Source: Saccoglossus kowalevskii | Taxonomy: Eukaryota > Hemichordata > Enteropneusta > Harrimaniidae | NCBI RefSeq assembly: GCF_000003605.2 | Contig: NW_003155237.1 | Location: forward strand, 18,549-42,176 | Reading direction: 5' to 3' | Length of the DNA stretch: 23,628 nt | Position numbers and translations under genes: made by a program | The notes under the pieces: generated by a model | What the model was told of the DNA's origin: nothing | Seen by the model: only the letters and a program-made list of their open reading frames with translations | Databases searched by the model: none | Part shown: piece by piece, positions 1 through 11,121 of the stretch | Position numbering within the stretch: the stretch's first letter is position 1 | Layout: every line of letters begins with the position of its first letter

Positions 1-939
1 ACACCTATTGTTATTTATACTACTCTTGGTAATGTGGCCCATTGTTATTTATACCATACTTGGTAATGATACCTATTGTTATTTATACCACTCTTGGTAA
101 TGTGGCCCATTGTTATTTATACCATACTTGGTAATGACCTATTGTTCTTTATACCACTCTTGATAATGTAGCTCATTGTTCTTTATACCACTCTTGGTAA
201 TGTGGCCCATTGTTATTTATACCATACTTGGTAATGACCTATTGTTCTTTATACCACTCTTGATAATGTAGCTCATTGTTCTTTATACCACTCTTGGTAA
301 TGTGGCCCATTGTTATTTATACCACTCTTGGTAATGCGACCTATTGTTATTTATACCACTCTTGGTAATGTGGCCCATTGTTATTTATACCATACTTGGT
401 AATGACCTATTGTTCTTTATACCACTCTTGATAATGTAGCTCATTGTTATTTATACCACTCTTGGTAATGTGGCCCATTGTTATTTATACCATACTTGGT
501 AATGACCTATTGTTCTTTATACCACTCTTGATAATGTAGCTCATTGTTCTTTATACCACTCTTGGTAATGTGGCCCATTGTTATTTATACCACTCTTGGT
601 AATGTGGCCCATTGTTATTTATACCACTCTTGGTAATGTGGCCAATTGTTATTTATACCACTCTTGGTAATGCGACCTATTGTTATTTATACCACTCTTG
701 GTAATGTGACCTATTGTTATTTATACCACTCTTGGTAATGTGGCCCATTGTTATTTATACCACTCTTGGTAATGTGGCCAATTGTTATTTATACCACTCT
801 TGGTAATGCGACCTATTGTTATTTATACCACTCTTGGTAATGTGACCTATTGTTATTTATACCACTCTTGGTAATGTGACCTATTGTTCTTTATACAACT
901 CTTGGTAATGTGGCCCATTGTTATTTATACCACTCTTGA
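1..939. repeat. 34-bp minisatellite, about 28 copies
   Basis: Units of 34 bp, occasionally 32 bp, run head to tail with the core ttatttataccactcttgg. The anchor ttgtt falls at 9, 43, 77 and 111, then 143. Variant units (accatactt in place of accactctt; tagctcat in place of tggcccat; ttcttta in place of ttattta) recur in a fixed order and create a 100-bp higher-order unit (32+34+34). The marker accatacttgg occurs at 53, 121, 221, 389 and 489. The array is cut by the window start, so its full length is unknown. No spacers separate the units. It probably lies in an intron of the Rab gene that follows. Confidence 0.95.
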
Positions 940-1124
940 TGAACCTTCATTGTAAATCTCACATAACTAGTAAACTACTAATGTTAATTCAACGTAACTT
1001 CTAAACTGCTAGTGTAAATCTTGCGTAAATAGATCACACCATGCACCCTGTAGTTATAAAACTACTTTTGCCAAGGTGCATTAATATCTGGAGTTTATGA
1101 GGAGTAGAGTTCTCAAATATTAAA

Positions 1125-1210
1125 AATTTTATCCTGGATGGGGTTTGAACCTATGACATCAACCAAAGCAAGTAGAAGTTTTAACATCTGAACTGTTGGA
1201 GATTTTATAG
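1125..1210 (-). repeat. tRNA-derived remnant (SINE head), minus strand
   Basis: Read on the minus strand, the stretch contains a B-box-like ggttcaaacccc (1140-1151), with a T-arm in which four of five pairs form around the loop ttcaaac. The upstream part resembles a decayed anticodon and D arm, but no clean A box or cloverleaf forms. It is therefore not a functional tRNA gene. A SINE fragment is the simplest reading. Confidence 0.4.
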
Positions 1211-2487
1211 TTGGTTCATCAATGCAAAATTGACATAATCAAGTTATTCCTGTATAGTTGAAATTTTTCACGAGCAAATAAGCATTCGATATACTCCCAT
1301 GTGTATTGATGTGCAGTCTTATAGCGTCTAAGTGAGACCAGCCGTATAACCATTTTGCCAATTATCCTGTTTATTTTATTATTTTTTTAAATTCTGACAA
1401 AATACAGTTTGATGCACACATTTTTAACCCACGCTCACAATAACCATAAAAAATATATGAATTGAATGTATAACCTTTGACCTACATTGTGCTGGCGACT
1501 TGAAATAGTAAATTGGTGGTCCTGTTGTTACTGCTGCAGAACTATGACTTAGCGATATAAAAGATTGGTTCTGTGCCATTCATATGTTAAACTCTATTGA
1601 TGTCAGTATGAAATAAATGTGTCTTGACACTGCAACTATTTCCTAGAATTTAGGTTTATTTTGCTGACCATTATCGTGTCTCATAGTTTTTTACTGTCTG
1701 GTTTAAGATAATATAAACAACTTCTTTTTTATATGACACAGCCAGTTTGATTGAATTCTTTTTTTATTACAATTCATTTGAAATGTCATAACAGGAATAA
1801 TGTAACTTTTTTACATCACACAATGTCTACCTAATCTGTTCTAATACATTCACTTTTAATATGAAACAAAAATATTCTTTAATGTAAATACCTAATAATA
1901 AAATAAGATCACTGATGGCTATAATTATTTATTTTTAAGTTACTTTAAACTATTAACTATTAAAATATAAATGCTGGTTCATCTTGATCCCTGAGCTTAT
2001 TTCATGACCAATCACAGGACATCTAACAAACAGTATTCAGCCACATTGAGTGCATGTATACAAGCAACTTGATTGGATGCTTTTTTGCTAGCAATCAGGT
2101 GATAACCCTAAAATACTAGTAGATAGTTTTTGTAACAGTTAACAAAATAATGAAATAAATCTCAATAACAAAATACATTTTTTAAACTAAATATTTAACA
2201 CAATTACATCTTCTCAATCAGGATATTTTGCTCCTATGAATTCTACATTATGACTTGCAAAAAAGTTTGATAATGTACAAAAAGTAAAATTATTCCCTGT
2301 ACATACTGGTGAATAACAGTGTACTTCCTAACAAATATAGTATAATATTTGACATAATTGCAGTTTCTTCATGTCTGGAAAGTGTTAAGTATTAAAATTT
2401 GATGAGCTCCTCTGCATGTATGCATCTTCTGTGAAATGTAGCAAAGCTGCATTGCCTTCTGGGTATTATTTAGCAAATACATATTCA

Positions 2488-2502
2488 CCAATAGAGGGCA
2501 CT
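2488..2502 (+). promoter_or_regulatory. CTCF-like motif
   Basis: The sequence ccaatagagggcact fits the 15-position CTCF core CCASYAGRKGGCRSY at 14 of 15 positions; only position 4 departs. It lies 42 bp upstream of the first visible Rab exon. This is a motif match by eye, and binding is not shown. Confidence 0.3.
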
Positions 2503-2544
2503 ATTGTCAAAGTTACAAATCTGTATGTATTTTTATTACTGTAG

Positions 2545-3506
2545 TTTGCACCAGAAGATGTAGAACTTATACTTGTTGCTAACAAGAGTGATGCTTATAA
2601 CTCGGAAAGAAAGGTATCCAAGGAGCATGGAGAAATGGTAAATTTAATTTTTTTTTTATATACATTTACATGTATGATTAAAAAAAAACTACAACAGCTA
2701 CATAAGAAACAAACTAGTCCGCAAAAAATTGGTCTTGAACATTTCTGAATAGGGTTTTTGTCTTAGAATCAGTTCAAACACTCTCCTTATTTTACTGACA
2801 AATAGTTTGGTTGAGGATACTTTTTTTCCTTGACTACAATCATTTATAAATTGTTTTGCAATGATTAAAATGTAATTCAAAATATTCGGATGAGGTAATC
2901 CAGTAATTATTTATCTCAGACTTTATGATATCAATTATTTTTATATATATCCCCATCATCACTATGTCTGACTTCAAGTTTGCTTCATTTATTTTTCAGT
3001 TTGCAAAAGAACACAGAATTCCATTTTATGAGACAAGTGCGTATATGGACATGAATATTAATGAGGTATATATTAAAAGTTTTTTTTATTAAATATACCG
3101 ATAATAATAGAAATAAACGTACCATATTTGGACATGAATATTATTGTTATACCGGTACTTGTTATACTTTTGTACGACAGCTTTTCAAATAAAACTGCAT
3201 TCTGCACTGCAGTGCTTTTCAAATAAAACTGCCAACCGCATTGAAACTGTCATGTATGCAAATAGAGCAAATACTGCAAAAATGCAGCTTAATCTCGTTT
3301 GGACCATCTCACGGATCAATCTCATAACTTTTTTTATCTCACTTTTACAGGCGTTTATAATGCTAGCGAGAATAGTTATGAAGAGACATAAAAAAGAAAT
3401 TGACAAACAGATGGAACACATTCGGCTTTTCTGTCGAGAAGACAGCGATGCCCACATTATAGAAAAACAAGGAAAGGACAATAACGGCTGTTGTGTTTTA
3501 ATGTAA
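2545..3506 (+). CDS. Rab-family small GTPase, last three coding exons (5' end outside window)
   Basis: The exons are 2545-2637, 3000-3065 and 3351-3506, all joined in phase 0 by GT-AG introns, with TAA at 3504-3506. Together they encode the C-terminal 104 residues. Exon 1 carries the G4 guanine-specificity motif as ANKSD and exon 2 carries G5 as ETSA. The following helix (AFIMLARIVMKRHKKEI) is typical of Rab helix 5. The chain ends in CCVLM, a CaaX-type prenylation signal with an adjacent cysteine, so the protein should be membrane-attached and act in vesicle traffic. By eye the G5 region (FYETSA, then NINEAF) resembles Rab15 more than Rab8, but I do not assign an orthologue. Two departures are visible: G4 is ANKxD rather than GNKxD, and SAK is replaced by SAY. 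The P-loop, switch regions and WDTAGQE must lie upstream of the window. Confidence 0.9.
3047..3232 (+). repeat. Short direct duplications around the last Rab intron
   Basis: Two small duplications sit together. The 14-bp ggacatgaatatta occurs inside the Rab exon (3047-3060) and again in the intron (3130-3143). The 18-bp cttttcaaataaaactgc occurs at 3181-3198 and 3215-3232, an offset of 34 bp. They look like local slippage or duplication products; no transposon ends are visible. Confidence 0.8.
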
Positions 3507-3744
3507 AGTGCAATAGGTGATTTTCCGTACAATTGCGAGATCTCACGAGATGCATGAAAAACGCGCGTTGAGCGCCTGCCGCAAAAATCGAACTTCGACA
3601 GAGGAATATTGCTTCCGAATACCCTTACTTAATCGAAATTGCCCATCATCAAATGTGAACAGCACATTATTAAGCATGGAAATGTCCCCGAAAATACTTT
3701 CGCGTTTGTCAAATCTCACGCAATGTTTGACGCCGCTATGACCT

Positions 3745-4332
3745 TTGTTTGCCCTGTTTTTACGTTCGATTTCACGCATAACGCGTGATTCTCGCAGTGA
3801 ACAGAAAATGGTCTATTCAATCCAGTTTATTTATTCTAACATGCTTCCATTGATTACTTTGAAAACTGTTATATTTACATGGCACAACCTGTGTTTACAA
3901 CAGGTTTCGCAAGCTCTCCAAGCTATCAGTATTGTACTTAAAAATCAATCACACAATATCCAGTACAATATTGTCTTCTTGGAGTGTAAATTTATACGTA
4001 TAAGTGCTATACCAAAATTACTACACACATTCCGCTCCATAATCTACTCAATTCGACTGCTTTCGAAAATATTATGGAACTTAACGTGCCTTTTATTTCA
4101 CATGTTGCAAAGATGTATTGGGGATTCAAATCAAGTCAGCTGCCGAATCAATGAAAATGTTGTCTTTGTTGAAAGCTCAATGAGTCTGCCACATTATGAT
4201 ATAACTTTCCAACATCTGCTTCCTATATTTCCTCATATGAATTTTATTTTCAGGTTTCACTCAGGTTTATTTTTGCATGGCATAATTAATATTTCTCACA
4301 GTACGGTACTTCATTTTAGTGGTATTACTTAA
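3745..4332 (+). CDS. Unrecognised 196-codon open frame downstream of the Rab stop
   Basis: The frame is open from 3745 to a TAA at 4330-4332. The first ATG is at 3808, leaving about 174 codons. The predicted product is rich in Ile, Leu, Ser and His, with several hydrophobic stretches, and has no motif I know. It contains no obvious intron and follows the Rab coding region on the same strand, so it could lie in the Rab 3' UTR, be a separate short gene, or be chance. A frame this long is unusual in sequence this AT-rich, but the amino acid make-up is what an AT-rich random frame gives. I regard it as a candidate only. Confidence 0.2.
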   Translation: MFALFLRSISRITRDSRSEQKMVYSIQFIYSNMLPLITLKTVIFTWHNLCLQQVSQALQAISIVLKNQSHNIQYNIVFLECKFIRISAIPKLLHTFRSIIYSIRLLSKILWNLTCLLFHMLQRCIGDSNQVSCRINENVVFVESSMSLPHYDITFQHLLPIFPHMNFIFRFHSGLFLHGIINISHSTVLHFSGIT

Positions 4333-6119
4333 TGTGTGCTAGTTTATAGTACTAAATGTAAAAGTTATTTATTAGAGCGTATGTGTGCTTAACAGAAGTA
4401 AGCTCAATTTATTTATATTTACATGATTTTTATGGTTGTACTTGATTTCGAGGTTTTAAAAATGCTCATTGTGATGGATTTGGTTCAATACTTCAATGAT
4501 TCCTCAATGGAAGGTTGAGAAATGACAAGCTGTGTGTATTTACCATTACCTGTTTTTTTTATTACCAGGTCTATTGTCAGTACAAATACTAGGTTATTAA
4601 ACGCATATTTATATTTGTTTTTGTACACAATATCATAGTTTATGGACGACACCACCTGTATTCTTTAATTATATAGGCACATCCCGTAGACTTAAAATTT
4701 CATGTTAGGTTTTCAGTAACATGACATAGAACTGGTAGCCTACAAATGTAATGACTAAAATTTGGAATTAAGGTCTAGAAGGAAAAACTAATATCAATGT
4801 TTCCAAGTAAATGTGTGATTATAATGAACTGTATTAATTTGTAAAACTTACTTTTATAAAATGCGCTGCTGTTTATTTTGCATAGGCCAATGCACTAACA
4901 AATATAACTGGATCAAGTCTGTGATAGCACAAACCTGGTGTATCAGCGTATACTAAATCTCTGTTAAATTGCATTGTGGGTAGAGTATTTACATTAGGGT
5001 GAATGTATTTTCGGATAGAGCTTTTGCATGAGCGCTGCACCACGAGCTGTTTTACATTCATTTGAATAGGAAACTTTTGACAAGGGCAAAAATAGGGCTG
5101 ATAGCATCAAGGCAACAACATTCAAGTGCTTTAGAGCTCTAGTCATGGGTCCCATGCAACATGACTGTGGAGCTATATTTCTTGAGATAAATCTTGCAGC
5201 AATGAAAATCTGGGCTGATCTGCAATGGCTCACAAAACTATTAGTAATTTATTGTTTAGTCAGTCATTGACTCTAAACCAATCAAAATCTACCTTCTGAG
5301 TGACTGCCGATCAGAAGGAAAATTTACTAGAATTACTTTGTTTGTTTAGTCACAATTTCTCTCAATTGGTGAATCTATATTTCCAGTGATAAAAATTTAG
5401 TGTTCAGTAATATTACTGTATTCTTTCTCACTGGCATACAATTTAGTAAACTGTGATAAATTCCTTACAGTATCGGTGAACAGAGTACGAGCAACTATAG
5501 GCTCATGTAGACTCACAACCTATGACGATCAGAGTACCGTCTTTGTTCTATTATCAGTTCATTTGCTTATGTAGCCTAATGTTTATGGTCATATTTAATA
5601 TGTTCCAGCATATGAAAAAAAAAATGCAATTTTTAGTTTGTGTGTGTTTCTATTGAGCAAAATTTGATAATAGATGTATTGTTCACATGTATACTGTAAG
5701 TGCATTAATATTCACTTTTAAGTTTTATATTTTTTAAAACTGCTAAATCCACAGTCGAAAAAAATACAATATATCTTCTTATTTTACTGGGAATTTATAA
5801 CCTAGTGACTCTTATCATATATTAAATAATTGAAACAAAATAATTGTGAAAATCAATGCTTTTACAGTATTCAACCTCTCAATTAGAATGTACTTATTTA
5901 AGAAATCCTTTTACATTTCACAAGGTTTCCAGTCTTCCATGAAAACTTATTCAAAGTACCATATTGTTACTGATAAATTTAAAAGGTTTTGTATTCCATA
6001 TAGTCTAATTTATTCTATTCTATTATAAATTGGCTTTATTGGTGGTTGGGGCATGGCTGCTAAAGCAAGGTGTAGCTGAACAAAGTCATGACGTTTTTTA
6101 TTGTTACTTGAAGTTGTAA

Positions 6120-6125
6120 AATAAA
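6120..6125 (+). terminator. Candidate polyadenylation signal
   Basis: AATAAA on the plus strand, followed after about 25 bp by a T-rich segment. It is the best candidate for the Rab transcript end, though far (2.6 kb) from the stop codon. Confidence 0.25.
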
Positions 6126-6150
6126 CGAGTCAAACCAATACTGTCTTTTA

Positions 6151-7300
6151 TTTTATGTCTCTCATTTCCACAAATATATCAGTATTACCAATGACACAAG
6201 TTAGCCTGGTAAGTGAGTCTCTGGCAGTTATTTTCATGTTCTTGGATGACAACACTGATTTCTCAAAATCTTTATTTGATCTCCAGGATGGTTTTCAGGT
6301 TTAACTTAGCAAAAATGATATTCATATTGGGTATGTAGACATCCGTCTTAATCTAACAAGTCATTGTCATGGTCCCAGTTTGTATTTAGTTGAAGTAACA
6401 GCAACCCGCAAACAATGTTCTACACAAAATCACATGTTTGCCTCCACAGAGCAATGATCACATCAAAACGATCATTTGAATACATCTATGCAGCAAGTCT
6501 CAGTTGTGAAATATAAATTTGAAATGAAATATAGAATATATATATTTGTGACAATAATTAATTAATTAATCTTTATTCCCCAATATATATGTAGTTTGAA
6601 TAAAATCAGATGCACAGGGAGTATTGCATGTTGCATGTTTTGGATTTCAGTCAGTTTCTAGTTGACCAGGAGCAAAGAAGGTTTACCTTCTTAATAAAGA
6701 ATTCCCTTAGCACAGGTTGATAGGCACATGCTTGTATGTATGTGGTATGCAATGTAAATTAACTTATCGGTATGTTCATATTACTCGTCCCATTAAAAAT
6801 ATGGTTTTATATCTGTAGTACTACTTTTTGGCTTGTCTCCAGTTCGCTTTTGACAATGCCTTTTTTTTTAATTTTGCATGTTTACCGGGAAAGTTCCTGA
6901 CAGTACCAGTATCTGTTTACTAGTTGTTGTTCTCAAAAAGGAACTGTTTTTCAGAACGATCTTTTTTTCACATATTCCAAGTGGAGAGTACAATTTTCCC
7001 CTCACTATTTAAAAATGGGACATAATTTTGAGCAGCAACACTCTATATATTACAGTTGCGTGAATACATGGTCTCTCTACTGAATGAGCCAAGTAGGTGA
7101 TACATGGTTGAATGCCACATGTAGTTTGCTATGATGTGTTGTCCATTGTCCTTTTATACAAGCAAATTATCGACTTTCCTTTACAGCATCAACCAACAAA
7201 ATAAAATTTACTGATTGAACGATGCTTTTGTTCTTGATATCAGAAATTGGCTAAAAAAATTAGATAATCAATATACATGGTTTTAAACATTAACCTAATT
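6151..7300. other. AT-rich intergenic DNA, no gene seen
   Basis: No frame with coding character, splice pairs or RNA gene was found. A short run of the tetramer taat lies near 6555-6572, and homopolymer T runs are frequent. Confidence 0.6.
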
Positions 7301-7640
7301 ACGTCTGAATTGCCCCAGAGCACATATGTACCAAGTTTCAATGAAATTATTATTCATATTATGCAAATTAGGTAAATAACATGCATAGAATTTGATCTAT
7401 TTATTATGCAAATTAGAATATTATTATGGGTGTGTTTAAACTTAAACTAGGTCGTTGAATCATCTTAGAGAATTTAGGTACCAAGATTCGTTTAAAATAA
7501 GACGATTAGTATTTGAGATATTGATGGAAAAGCAGAAACTAATGAATCATACTAATTAGGTAATATATATATTTAATGTAAAACTAACCCAGCCTGCAAA
7601 ATGTCACAGAGTATCTATGTACCAAGTTTCATTAAAAAAT
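7300..7640 (+). repeat. Degenerate tandem repeat, units of about 145 bp
   Basis: Three diverged units each contain gtaccaag followed by a T- and A-rich stretch: ccaag falls at 7331, 7481 and 7622, spacing 150 and 141. The first two units also share a downstream segment ending in caaattag or taattagg. It is probably an old non-autonomous element or decayed satellite. No ends or target-site duplications are visible. Confidence 0.5.
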
Positions 7641-8069
7641 GCGGCGTGTGCTTCATACATGCTTGACAAAAACAGGGATGGTCACCATATGATAAATAGC
7701 GCCCTCACAGTCCAATCACGTAAACTCTCAAAAAAGGCCCCCAGTTCAATTCCCACAAAGAGAGATTGAGAGCAATGTACCAGTTAGTTGCAATGTGGAG
7801 TTATTTTTTTTTTTAGCAGGAAACCTGTATTTTCGTATTTATCTAAAGGGTAACTGGTTTTTACATATGGTTGTCCAAGACCAGACAATTTTGAGCAGCT
7901 TGTCCACATTCATCAAGTTTACCTCCTGATAGTTACTCTCAGAACATGGCATTCCCTTTATTCAAATAAATTTCAATGGCATATATATCCAACCAGCCAA
8001 TCAACAGACAGTGTTAAAACAACTTTACAAATGCTCATCAACCAATAGAGATCCTTTGTTTCAGTTGAA

Positions 8070-8475
8070 TTGTGAAATTTATAAACAATGCAGCTTTTGT
8101 TGTGCAAACATCGAAATCAACAGTCATGTCGAATGTTACACTGTAACACAACTGGTAAGTACTATTCTTTTTTTACCAATCAGCGTCAATAGTCTCCCCC
8201 TACAATTGAATTGGGAACATGTAGGGGATAAAGCATTTCTTTAGGAGCATTAGGACACAAATTACTTTGAAAAAGAAAAGGTATACTTAGCGATACAAGA
8301 TTTGATGTGCATTTGCACTTCCCTACCGCAATGTGGGAAGAACCTTTTGAGGCACTGTTTCAATTCACACTCAATGAGTACCAGATGCAAAATGGCGTAT
8401 GCCATGTCCATCTCGACCATCTCGTGTCTTATGGCAACTTTCAGGGTAAAACGATACCTTCCACAACAAGGCCGT
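8070..8475. other. Ambiguous coding-like segment
   Basis: Two pieces look exon-like but do not join. On the plus strand, 8066-8154 is open between an acceptor (ctttgtttcag) and a strong donor gtaagt; it encodes a Cys-rich piece (YKQCSFCC followed by HVEC). Plus-strand 8285-8440 is open in a frame containing MWEEPFEALFQFTLNEYQ, but its entry phase does not match phase 0 of the first piece with the nearest acceptor. The minus strand over 8285-8470 is also open, with HEMVEMDMAYAILHLVLIE. Both strands cannot be coding for one gene, and neither matches a family I know. It could be a fragment of a retrotransposed gene or an unknown gene. Confidence 0.2.
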
Positions 8476-8757
8476 AGATCATGCTTGTATCTGTGATGGC
8501 TTTGTTAGTCTAGATATCTGTAGTTTCTTGTATTTGATCACTCACTGATTCGCTGGTGGTGACACTACAATGTAATGTGCCAATTAACAATGCAACGCCT
8601 TTCGTACATTATCTTTTCTAGTTCTATTAAATGATAGCTTTCAGTCAAAATTTGATTCAATCAATCAGCACTGCAAGCAATCTGTCAGATTAACTGTAAA
8701 TCATGGATGCTTTTTTAGAACACTGACAAAAGAACACAGTACCTCTCCAAAAGATCT

Positions 8758-8767
8758 TTTATTTATT
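8758..8767 (-). terminator. FAU polyadenylation signals
   Basis: Two overlapping AATAAA hexamers lie on the minus strand (8762-8767 and 8758-8763), about 60 bp past the FAU stop codon. This is a normal distance for a ribosomal protein gene with a short 3' UTR. Confidence 0.7.
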
Positions 8768-8826
8768 TAGATCTCTCACAATCATTACAGATGTGAAAAT
8801 AAAGTTATTATTAAATGTACACACAT

Positions 8827-10498
8827 CTAAGAGTTCGAGTTAGGGCCTCTCCTCTTTCCAAATGTTGGAACTACATTTACAAACCGACGGTTGTATTGCA
8901 TTCTACGCTTGGCACGACCAGTCCTCTTTTTCTTCTTTTCTTGCTTGTCAACCTGCATTGAAATAAAAGTGCATGTAAGAACTGCTGAATTCAACACAAC
9001 AAACTATCATGTACAGCTGCTACTGAACATTAAGGTTCTCTACTTTAAGACTTGTTATTTCGATCATTGCAAAACATGCTAGGATTTGCAAAAGATTAAC
9101 AATTTTCAGACCAGAAAACTTTTTTAAGGTTTGCAAACCGTTTGGAAACTCACCTTTGGTGTCTGTCCCTTCACCTTACCGGCACGAGCCAGGGAGCCAT
9201 GCACTTTTCCTGTAAACGATAGTAAAAATATGTTGTTTGTAAATAGAAGCATTTATTAGAATAATCGCACTGCAACAATGAACTGTGTCTGGAAGCAAAC
9301 ATCTCACTAATTTCTACCTTAGCTGTGTTTGAATATTTGGCATTGCTTTTCCTTAGAAATAGTCTGATAAAAAAGTTATTATTTTCTAATTTATTTCACA
9401 ACTATTATACAGTGAAATTCTAACATCAATCAATTAAATACTTCAGTTATAACAGATCATGTTGTACTCGCCTCCAAGTAAACGGACAGCAAGATCAACT
9501 GTAGCCAACTCATTTATCCCACTTTCTGTAATCACTTCCTCATTGTCAAGGGGTCTACCAGAATGAAGAAGAATTTGATCTGATACTGCGATACCTGTGG
9601 CATCAAAGATTCTTGCCTAAAAGAAACAAGACATAATAGGTTAACCACATTGACACAATGTGGACAGTTAGGAGGATCAAAATACACATTCATTTGGACT
9701 TAAAAAGTTGTATATTACCATGCATTAAGAAACAAATGTTACCAGAGAAGGACCGAACACCTATAATATTAATATAGTTTCCTCAAAGCCACCGCTGAAA
9801 TCAATAGGGGTGACAGCAGGTGTTGTGTTAAACATGAGTCTATGATGTTATGTACCGACCACCTAATTATTTTATTTCAGACATAGTCCAACTAGATTGG
9901 TTATTAACAGAATTGACCTATCACAATGCAGCCTTGTATCAACGCAATTCTCCAGGAATTCCTGAAGGCATTCTGGTAATGCAATGCGGAAGAGAATTAT
10001 TAATGTCAAAGTATGATCTGTTGGAATCGATTTCGGCAAACAATGCAGTGAAGTATTTACTGCCTTTCACAGGTGTTACAGGTCATTGTGGAAGCATAGT
10101 TTATGCTTGGTTATCATGGTACTTGCATTTACACGATATTGATTTCCACGCTATAAATTTGATTACTGGCATTTGGAAAAGTCAAACAATTCTCAAAAAT
10201 AAGGTCTTATGACTACAGTCAAATTTGGATCATTTTGGAATGGATGGGTGCTCAAGCCGAATGTGAAACTGAAAATAAAAATGCCCCAAAATTCAGTGCA
10301 AAACGATCTTTCCAAAAAAATGCATGTTCTTGATGGCCTGAAGTATACCCCCCCCCCTCCATGTATAGTTGCCTAGCAAGTGCCCAAGTAGACTAGTCGA
10401 CTAAACAATGATATGGTACAAACCTTTAGATCAAAAACTGTCTCATTCCCAAGTACCTCAAGGGCACTGGTTGTCTGGCCACGAATGAAAAGCTGCAT
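8827..10498 (-). CDS. FAU: FUBI-ribosomal protein S30 fusion (FAU), complete
   Basis: The coding exons on the minus strand are 10424-10498, 9472-9616, 9154-9209 and 8827-8952, giving 133 residues, the same length as human FAU. Residues 1-74 are the ubiquitin-like FUBI domain, starting MQLFIRGQ and ending in the cleavage site LLGG. S30 follows, with [18 protein letters not shown], then [19 protein letters not shown], and the C-terminus NSNS. After removal of FUBI, S30 joins the cytosolic 40S ribosomal subunit. FUBI here has a single lysine (residue 25). Introns 2, 3 and 5 are GT-AG. The intron at 9210-9471 must use a GC donor (GAG|GCGAGT), because only that join restores LGG-KVHG. It lies inside the second glycine codon, at the domain boundary. 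An intron also splits the 5' UTR, with the acceptor 7 bp before the ATG. MRPL49 starts on the other strand close upstream. Confidence 0.97.
9210..9471 (-). other. GC-AG intron of FAU
   Basis: Minus-strand donor GAG|GCGAGT (GC at 9471-9470) and acceptor tttacag (AG at 9211-9210). The nearest GT, three bases further on (at 9467-9466), would shift S30 out of frame. The GC donor joins G to GA and regenerates the second Gly of the FUBI tail. GC-AG introns are a recognised minor class with a strong flanking consensus, as here. Confidence 0.85.
9617..10423 (-). other. FAU intron with no recognised content
   Basis: This 807-bp GT-AG intron (donor gtttgt, acceptor ttcttttag) separates the first 25 FUBI codons from the rest. 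I looked for box C/D and H/ACA snoRNA signatures, common in ribosomal protein introns, and saw no convincing set. The intron contains a perfect short hairpin (aagcata, gtt, tatgctt at 10092-10108) and a run of ten C on the plus strand (10348-10357). An antisense frame at 9850-10212 is treated as chance. Confidence 0.6.
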
Positions 10499-11023
10499 AT
10501 TGGATCTGAGGAAAAGATTAAACGTGTAAAACAAATGTGTTCAAATCCAAAAGTTAAAGAAACTGTCGTAAAACTGTGATACGACATACAACATTAACAG
10601 TGGTACAATAAACATGAAATGTATAAACTGCAAATTTTTAAGAGAAATTGACATGTCAACATTCAACGCAGTTAGTAAAATAGCGTCAACAATTTGCCAG
10701 TGGTGAACATGCATTCCTTTTAAGTTCAAACGTATACACGTTTCAGATTTACAGTGTGTAAGTAGAGGCGATTCAAATAGTCAATACATTACACGATTCA
10801 GATAAATTGTGCTCGTGGTTGGATAGAAATAATGAAGAGCTGATTTGGCGACATGTGCACGGCAGACCAACTTACAAATTTGGATCACTTTTCCAATAAA
10901 TAACAAAATGAGAGATCTTTAAGTCTCTGAACGTTAGACGATGATATTCAAGAAACGTTAGGTGGTGGTTTCGCCATGCTATGAAATCATAATAGGGAGT
11001 TTTCATGCATTTTATAGACTAAC

Positions 11024-11068
11024 CTCTTACTCCACCTTGTGCAACAACCAATATGGCGAACTGAAAAG
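11024..11068 (-). other. FAU 5' non-coding exon with TOP start
   Basis: Minus-strand sequence starting CTTTTCAG at 11068 fits a 5' terminal oligopyrimidine start, the usual cap-proximal signal of ribosomal protein mRNAs, which makes translation depend on growth signals. The exon is inferred. The 3' end at 11024 uses the donor GAG|GTTAGT; the nearby GGA|GTAAGA is an equally plausible donor. It joins the acceptor ttttcctcag ending at 10506, leaving 7 bases before the ATG. A YY1-like AATATGGCG (plus strand, 11050-11058) lies within this exon. Confidence 0.55.
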
Positions 11069-11121
11069 AACGTTGGCGCATCCGGCCTGCGCATACCACA
11101 ATCCTTTGCAATATCCTGAAC
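11069..11121. promoter_or_regulatory. Bidirectional FAU/MRPL49 promoter core
   Basis: This 53-bp interval separates the inferred FAU start from the MRPL49 ATG. It includes a GC-rich, imperfectly palindromic block (gcgcatccggcctgcgcat at 11077-11095). The block has NRF-1-like half-sites (tgcgca) and an ETS-type core (CCGGAT on the minus strand). No TATA box is visible. CCAAT lies at 11048-11052 inside the FAU leader. NRF-1, ETS/GABP and YY1 sites are typical of promoters of translation and mitochondrial genes; their use here is inferred from motif and position only. Confidence 0.6.

Larger units (their letters stand above)
940..2544 (+). other. AT-rich DNA upstream of the Rab exons, probably intron
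   Basis: No coding segment was found here on either strand. The frames are short and the sequence is AT-rich. It ends in a good splice acceptor (tattactgtag) at 2544, so it is most simply the intron before the first visible Rab exon. It contains one tRNA-like piece near 1130-1210 and one CTCF-like motif at 2488-2502, both listed separately. I looked for the GTP-binding P-loop and WDTAGQE exons of the Rab gene and did not see them, so they should lie upstream of the window. Confidence 0.55.
3507..6150 (+). other. Possible long 3' UTR of the Rab gene, ending near an AATAAA
   Basis: No spliced exon with good homology was found in this stretch. A canonical AATAAA lies at 6120-6125 and is followed by a T-rich segment, so the Rab transcript could extend this far (about 2.6 kb of UTR). 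An earlier end cannot be excluded. The first part (3507-3800) is less AT-rich than the rest. The only striking item is a 196-codon open frame at 3745-4332, listed separately. Confidence 0.3.
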